Assembly: GCA_938003555.1 (NCBI GenBank)
Contig: CALKXN010000222.1
Coordinates: 1-10,983, forward strand
From: an uncultured Robiginitomaculum sp.
GTDB lineage: Bacteria > Pseudomonadota > Alphaproteobacteria > Caulobacterales > Maricaulaceae
Direction: 5' to 3'
DNA length: 10,983 bases
In this document: in pieces, positions 7,174 to 10,983 of the stretch
Layout of the letters: each line of letters starts with the position of its first letter
Position numbering within the stretch: the first letter of the stretch is position 1
Notes under the pieces: model-generated
The model's database searches: none
What the model saw: the letters and a program-made list of their open reading frames with translations, nothing else
Told to the model about the DNA's origin: nothing
Made by a program: the position numbers and the translations under genes

Positions 7174-7207
7174 GTGCTGTCTCCGGCGTTTTGAAAGCAA
7201 TTTGTGC

Positions 7208-7236
7208 TTAGCATCTAACGAATAAAGGCATATAAT
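7208..7236 (+). promoter_or_regulatory. probable sigma70-type promoter of the bkd operon
   Basis: A perfect TATAAT at 7231-7236 is preceded, at the ideal 17-base spacing, by TTAGCA at 7208-7213, which matches four of six bases of TTGACA. Transcription would begin near 7243, leaving an untranslated leader of roughly 100 bases before bkdA1. The -35 is imperfect, which fits a promoter that needs an activator. Confidence 0.6.
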
Positions 7237-7245
7237 ACTAGAATA

Positions 7246-7255
7246 AATTATAATT
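7246..7255. promoter_or_regulatory. AT-rich palindrome, candidate Lrp-family operator
   Basis: AATTATAATT is a perfect ten-base palindrome in a very AT-rich tract (about 7222-7256) of the divergent regulator/bkdA1 region, flanked by CTA (7238-7240) and TAG (7255-7257). Lrp/AsnC proteins typically bind degenerate AT-centred palindromes in such positions, and it sits at the expected start of bkd transcription. Its exact role is inference; it may also overlap a promoter for the regulator, since the reverse strand reads TATAAT at 7247-7252. Confidence 0.35.
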
Positions 7256-7258
7256 AGG

Positions 7259-7315
7259 GCGAGACTCCTTCTATGCGAAGGTTTATCCTTACAAAAAGGC
7301 GCATAATGCGCTCGC
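7259..7315 (+). promoter_or_regulatory. structured 5' leader of the bkd operon
   Basis: The leader holds several inverted repeats: CCTTC (7267-7271) with GAAGG (7277-7281); CCTT (7287-7290) with AAGG (7296-7299); GCGCAT (7299-7304) with ATGCGC (7306-7311), though with a one-base loop as written, so it is better seen as a palindrome; and an outer GCGAG (7259-7263) with CTCGC (7311-7315). In addition ATGCG in the first loop (7273-7277) can pair with CGCAT (7300-7304). Some of these exclude each other. There is no T-run, so a classical attenuator is not shown. Confidence 0.3.
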
Positions 7316-7339
7316 GAATTACATTTTCGGGGACATCAT

Positions 7340-8599
7340 ATGGCGAAAGCGCCGAAGCCTGTAACCAACCGCTCGCGCTTGCATGTGCCTGAGCCGCAAT
7401 TTCGTCCGGGTGACACGCCGGATTACAGCCATATTAGCGTTCCAGCGGACCATACGCCAGCTCGTCCTGACCCGCTCTGCGAGCATCATGAGACTGCCGA
7501 GCACGCGTTAAAGCTTATTCGCGTCTTACGTTTTAATGGCGAGGCCATTGGGGACTGGAACCCGAAATTATCAAATGACGCGCTGTTGGGCGCGATGAAT
7601 GATATGATGATGACCCGCGCCATGGATGAGCGCATGTTCAATATGCAGCGCCAAGGCAAGATGAGCTTCTACATGAAGTCGACGGGCGAAGAGGCGGTTT
7701 CTGTCGGTCACGCAATGGCGCTTAAAAATAGCGACATGATTTTCCCGACCTATCGCCAGCAAGGCATTCTCATTAATCGCGGCGCATCAATCAAAGAAAT
7801 GATGTGTCAATGCCTGTCCAATAGCGGTGATCCGCTGGACGGAAAATCTATTCCGGTGCTCTACTCTTTCAAAAAGCATGGCTTTTTCTCGATCTCCGGA
7901 AATCTCGGTACGCAGCTTATTCAAGGCGTGGGCTGGGCGATGGCTTGCGCGTATAAAAATGAAGACGGGATTGCATCCGTCTTTACGGGTGAAGGCGCGA
8001 CAGCCGAGGGCGACTTCCATTACGCGCTTAATTTTGCGTCTACCTACCGCGCGCCTTGCATCATTAATGTCGTCAATAATCAATGGGCGATCAGTTCATT
8101 CCAAGGCATCGCCGCAGGCGAAGGTGAAACCTTTGCCGCGCGCGGTAGCGGCTATGGCTTGGCGACATTGCGCGTAGATGGAAATGACATTCTGGCTGTT
8201 TACGCCGCAACAAAATGGGCCGCGGAGCGCGCCCGTAAAGGCGGCGGCGCGACATTGATTGAGCATTTCACCTATCGTCAATCGGGCCATTCAACATCAG
8301 ATGATCCGTCGAAATACCGTCCCAAAGACGAGGCAAGACATTGGCCCTTCGGAGACCCTGTTGAGCGGCTTAAAGTGCATTTGATTAAGCTGGGCATCTG
8401 GAGCGAAGAGCAGCACGACGCGCTGGCTAAATCTTGCAAAGTTGAAATTCGCGATATTTATAAATCCGCAGAAGCGATGGGCGATCTGTCTGAAAAAACA
8501 AATGTCAACGATTACACGATGTTCGAGCAAGTCTATGAGCGCCCTCCGGAGCATTTAGAAGCGCAGCGCCGTATGTTTAGCGAGGAGCTCGACGAATGA
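7340..8599 (+). CDS. bkdA1: branched-chain 2-oxoacid dehydrogenase E1 alpha subunit
   Basis: Thiamine-diphosphate subunit of the decarboxylase that takes 2-oxoisovalerate, 2-oxoisocaproate and 2-oxo-3-methylvalerate, releases CO2 and passes the acyl group to E2 lipoate. 419 residues, close to P. putida BkdA1, which it resembles along its length: an RLHVPEP opening (13-19), the KMSFYM and GEEA segments (107-119), FPTYRQQ (135-141), the TPP/Mg motif GEGATAEGDF (217-226) ending in N246-N247, and the loop YRQSGHSTSDDPSKYR (312-327). The motif begins GEG where most relatives have GDG. The N-terminal extension of about 70 residues before the conserved core distinguishes this BKD type from pyruvate dehydrogenase E1 alpha. 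GGGGA at 7329-7333 sits six bases before the ATG. First gene of the operon; its stop overlaps the next start. Confidence 0.95.
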   Translation: MAKAPKPVTNRSRLHVPEPQFRPGDTPDYSHISVPADHTPARPDPLCEHHETAEHALKLIRVLRFNGEAIGDWNPKLSNDALLGAMNDMMMTRAMDERMFNMQRQGKMSFYMKSTGEEAVSVGHAMALKNSDMIFPTYRQQGILINRGASIKEMMCQCLSNSGDPLDGKSIPVLYSFKKHGFFSISGNLGTQLIQGVGWAMACAYKNEDGIASVFTGEGATAEGDFHYALNFASTYRAPCIINVVNNQWAISSFQGIAAGEGETFAARGSGYGLATLRVDGNDILAVYAATKWAAERARKGGGATLIEHFTYRQSGHSTSDDPSKYRPKDEARHWPFGDPVERLKVHLIKLGIWSEEQHDALAKSCKVEIRDIYKSAEAMGDLSEKTNVNDYTMFEQVYERPPEHLEAQRRMFSEELDE

Positions 8600-9627
8600 C
8601 GGATGTAAAAACAACATCTATGACGATGATTGAAGCCATTCGCGACGCGCTGGATGTTACGATGAGTCAAAATTCTGATGTCCTCGTTTTCGGTGAAGAT
8701 GTGGGTTATTTCGGCGGTGTGTTTCGCTGCACGGCAGGCCTTCAGGAAAAGCATGGGCTGCACCGCTGTTTTGATACGCCAATTTCCGAAGGCGGTATTG
8801 TCGGCATCGCCATTGGCATGGCGGCCAATGGTTTGCGCCCCGTCGCAGAAATTCAATTCGCGGATTATATCTATCCCGCCTATGACCAAATCGCCAGTGA
8901 GGCGGCGCGCCTGCGCTATCGTTCTAATGGTGATTTCACTTGCCCGCTGACAATTCGCACGCCTGTTGGCGGCGGTATTTATGGCGGCCAAACCCACAGC
9001 CAAAGCCCTGAGGCCTTGTTCACTCATATTGCGGGATTGAAAACGGTTATTCCATCAAACCCCTATGATGCCAAAGGCATGCTGATTGAGGCGATTGAGG
9101 ATAATGATCCGGTTTTATTTTTAGAGCCCAAGCGGCTTTATAACGGCCCCTTTGACGGGGACCCTCATGCCCCGGCAAAATCGTGGAAGGGTCATCCGCT
9201 GGGCGAGGTTCCTGCCGGTCATTACAGCATTCCCATGGGCAAAGCGCGCAAAGTCTCAGAAGGACATGATGTAACCATATTGACCTATGGCACGATGGTT
9301 TGGGTCGCAGAGGCCACGGCCGCAAAATTAGGATTATCAGCCGATATTCTTGATCTGCGTTCCCTTTTGCCGCTCGACATTGACGCGATTACGCAGAGCG
9401 TGAAAAAGACAGGCCGATGTGTTATCATGCACGAAGCGACGCGGACTTCTGGCTTTGGCGCGGAAATTTCAGCTCAAATTCAAGAGACGTGTTTCTATCA
9501 TCTCGAAGCGCCGGTAGAGCGCGTGACCGGCTGGGATACCCCTTATCCCCATGCCCAAGAATGGGCATATTTCCCGGGGCAAAAACGCGCCACACTCGCG
9601 CTTCGTAAAGTTATGGACGGCGTTTAA
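8596..9627 (+). CDS. bkdA2: branched-chain 2-oxoacid dehydrogenase E1 beta subunit
   Basis: 343-residue beta subunit that pairs with BkdA1 in the alpha2beta2 E1 heterotetramer and completes the thiamine-diphosphate site. Recognisable blocks are VFGEDVGYFGGVF (31-43), TPISEGGIVG (61-70) with E65 as the cofactor-activating glutamate, GGIYGGQTHSQSPEA (126-140) with H134, and the C-terminal transketolase domain from about residue 205 (DVTILTYGTMV, DLRSLLPLD, HEATRTSGFGAE). Length is standard. The ATG overlaps the bkdA1 stop as ATGA, with GAGGAG at 8582-8587 eight bases upstream, indicating translational coupling and balanced alpha/beta synthesis. Confidence 0.96.
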   Translation: MTDVKTTSMTMIEAIRDALDVTMSQNSDVLVFGEDVGYFGGVFRCTAGLQEKHGLHRCFDTPISEGGIVGIAIGMAANGLRPVAEIQFADYIYPAYDQIASEAARLRYRSNGDFTCPLTIRTPVGGGIYGGQTHSQSPEALFTHIAGLKTVIPSNPYDAKGMLIEAIEDNDPVLFLEPKRLYNGPFDGDPHAPAKSWKGHPLGEVPAGHYSIPMGKARKVSEGHDVTILTYGTMVWVAEATAAKLGLSADILDLRSLLPLDIDAITQSVKKTGRCVIMHEATRTSGFGAEISAQIQETCFYHLEAPVERVTGWDTPYPHAQEWAYFPGQKRATLALRKVMDGV

Positions 9628-10931
9628 TGGGACAATATTTATACAAATTACCGGATATTGGCGAAGGTGTTGTCGAGGCTGAAATTACGGCGTGGCATGT
9701 TGCGGTCGGCGACACTGTCGAAGAAGAAGCGCCCATTGCCGATGCGATGACGGACAAGGCCACGATTGAGTTAACCAGTCCTGTCGATGGCGTGATCGAG
9801 TCTATTGCTTGCGAAGAGGGCGACATGCTCGCCGTTGGCGCGGTTCTTGTGACGATTAAAACCGAAGGCGGCGACGATGTTGCCGCTGAGGCGCCAAGGC
9901 CTGAGCCCGCTCCGGCTAAAGCGCGGCAGCCAACTGCTCCGCCCGCGCCCGCTGCGCCGCAGCCTGCCGCCACATCTATCGCCGCGCCGCAAATGCGCCG
10001 CTCTACGGACGGGCCCGCCTTGGCCTCTCCTGCCGTGCGGCAGCGTGCAAAGAACTTGTCGATTGACCTGTCCACCCTTAGCGGTTCTGGCCGCGATGGC
10101 CGCATTACCCACGCAGATTTGGACGCCTTATTGCAATCCAGCCAAAGCGCTATGCCTGCGCTCGCTATGGCACCGCCTTCCGCAGCTTCCGCGCCGCCTG
10201 CCGGAAAGCCTGAAGCTATGCCAGAGCAAGACGGCGAGACGCGCATTAAAGTTATCGGTCTTCGCCGCGTGATCGCGCAGCGCATGCAAGAGGCCAAACG
10301 CCATATTCCGCATTTCACATATGTCGAAGAGATTGACGTTACAGAGCTTGAAGCGTTTCGCGCGCGGGCCAATTTAAAATCCGCAGAGACCGCGCCCAAG
10401 CTCACTGTCCTTCCTTTACTCATCAAAGCGCTCGCGCAAACGCTGCTGGATTGGCCGCAATTTAATGCCCGTTATGATGACGCGGCCGGATATGTGAGCC
10501 GCTTTGATAAATTAAATCTCGGCATTGCCACCCAGACCGATTTAGGGCTGATCGTTCCTGTTATCAAAGATGCGGGCAGCCTGTCTGTATGGGCGATGGC
10601 CACAGAGATTGCGCGCCTTGCCGAAGCGTCGCGCACAAATACACTCTCTAAATCTGATCTTGAAGGCGCGACGACGACCCTTACCTCGCTTGGCCCGCTG
10701 GGCGGGATTGTGACGACCCCGGTTATTAACCGCCCCGAAGTCGCAATCTTTGGCCCCAATAAAATCCGTCCGATATTCGTGCCGGATGAGCATGGGCAAC
10801 CTGTGCTTCGCAAGAAAATGAACTTCTCGATCTCCTGTGATCACCGGGTCATTGATGGCTATGACGCCGCGAAAATGATGAGCGAGCTCCGCGCTCGCCT
10901 CGAAGATCCTGCGGCGATGTTCCTTGAATAG
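9627..10931 (+). CDS. bkdB: branched-chain 2-oxoacid dehydrogenase E2 (dihydrolipoyl acyltransferase)
   Basis: 434-residue core enzyme that transfers the branched acyl group from its lipoyl arm to CoA. Domains in order: one lipoyl domain (about 3-78) with the lipoylated lysine K44 in MTDKATIE; an Ala/Pro-rich swinging linker (about 84-125); a peripheral-subunit-binding domain (132-170, SPAVRQRAK to THADLDALL) for E1/E3 docking; a second linker; and the catalytic acyltransferase domain (about 205-433) ending in the active-site HRVIDG, H406 and D410. The MTDKA lipoyl motif (rather than ETDKA) and the TLTSLGPLGGIV segment favour the BKD type over pyruvate or 2-oxoglutarate E2. The ATG overlaps the bkdA2 stop by one base (TAATG), with only a weak GGACGG upstream, so coupling is likely. 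No E3 gene follows within the window. Confidence 0.95.
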   Translation: MGQYLYKLPDIGEGVVEAEITAWHVAVGDTVEEEAPIADAMTDKATIELTSPVDGVIESIACEEGDMLAVGAVLVTIKTEGGDDVAAEAPRPEPAPAKARQPTAPPAPAAPQPAATSIAAPQMRRSTDGPALASPAVRQRAKNLSIDLSTLSGSGRDGRITHADLDALLQSSQSAMPALAMAPPSAASAPPAGKPEAMPEQDGETRIKVIGLRRVIAQRMQEAKRHIPHFTYVEEIDVTELEAFRARANLKSAETAPKLTVLPLLIKALAQTLLDWPQFNARYDDAAGYVSRFDKLNLGIATQTDLGLIVPVIKDAGSLSVWAMATEIARLAEASRTNTLSKSDLEGATTTLTSLGPLGGIVTTPVINRPEVAIFGPNKIRPIFVPDEHGQPVLRKKMNFSISCDHRVIDGYDAAKMMSELRARLEDPAAMFLE

Positions 10932-10935
10932 ATGA

Positions 10936-10983
10936 TTAGACTCGAAGTCCAAGACGCCCCAATTTGATTTTCATGGCTTTCCC
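10936..10983 (-). CDS. possible 3' end of a convergent gene (partial)
   Basis: On the reverse strand the last 48 bases read without interruption as 15 codons ending ...KAMKIKLGRLGLRV and a TAA whose complement is at 10936-10938. If real, it converges on bkdB with four bases between stops. So short a piece cannot identify a protein, and an open stretch of this length can occur by chance. The KLGRLG string also occurs near the C-terminus of the SulP protein in this window. Confidence 0.3.
   Translation of the reverse strand, partial: GKAMKIKLGRLGLRV

Noticed and set aside
7174..7200. Longer start for the Lrp-family regulator at 7200
   Set aside because: The added residues are not typical for the family and cover the well-spaced GGAG that serves the ATG at 7171-7173.
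9611..10426. 271-codon open frame on the - strand opposite bkdB
   Set aside because: It lies wholly within the bkdA2 end and bkdB, has a Ser/Ala-rich low-complexity translation, and mirrors the GC-rich Ala/Pro linker coding; the + strand gene has full domain support.

Overview
This looks like a chromosomal segment from an alphaproteobacterium. The MnmA N-terminus has the layout common in that class (a 'NSLGF.KP' lead-in before the PP-loop, then a '[14 protein letters not shown]' stretch), genes are tightly packed with ATGA and TAATG junctions, and base composition is moderate to GC-rich. A marine Hyphomonadales/Maricaulales-type genome would fit, but that is a guess. I see no rRNA, tRNA, CRISPR array, insertion sequence, phage gene or integration site. 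No gene-free stretch exceeds about 170 bases.

Left part (1-3424, + strand): mnmA (tRNA U34 2-thiolation); a 67-residue dodecin-like protein with its own ribosome-binding site and a strong intrinsic terminator; a 71-residue single-pass membrane protein; an acetyl-CoA acetyltransferase; and an unrecognised 156-residue protein starting just after the thiolase stop. The last three probably form one transcription unit.

Middle part (3497-7173, - strand): read from right to left, an Lrp/AsnC-family regulator, then a likely operon of a SulP anion transporter with a C-terminal STAS domain, a four-helix DUF4345-type membrane protein, and a dienelactone-hydrolase-fold protein with a Tat lipoprotein signal. 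The + and - blocks converge around 3425-3496.

Right part (7340-10931, + strand): a three-gene operon for the branched-chain 2-oxoacid dehydrogenase complex: E1 alpha (bkdA1), E1 beta (bkdA2) and lipoyl-bearing E2 (bkdB). The divergent Lrp-family gene sits where bkdR sits in Pseudomonas putida, so it is probably the local activator, responding to branched-chain amino acids. The 166-base region between them carries a good sigma70-type promoter, an AT-rich palindrome next to it, and a leader of about 100 bases with several mutually exclusive hairpins. No E3 (lpdV) gene follows; the last 48 bases look like the tail of a convergent gene.

Functionally, the BKD complex turns the 2-oxoacids of Val, Leu and Ile into acyl-CoAs, and the thiolase handles the acetoacetyl-CoA/acetyl-CoA end of such pathways. 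This is mostly ordinary metabolic chromosome. The points that stand out are the Trp-less, AT-rich dodecin, the Tat-lipoprotein hydrolase operon, the bkd leader, and two small unrecognised genes flanking the thiolase. I did not find a convincing undescribed multi-gene system.
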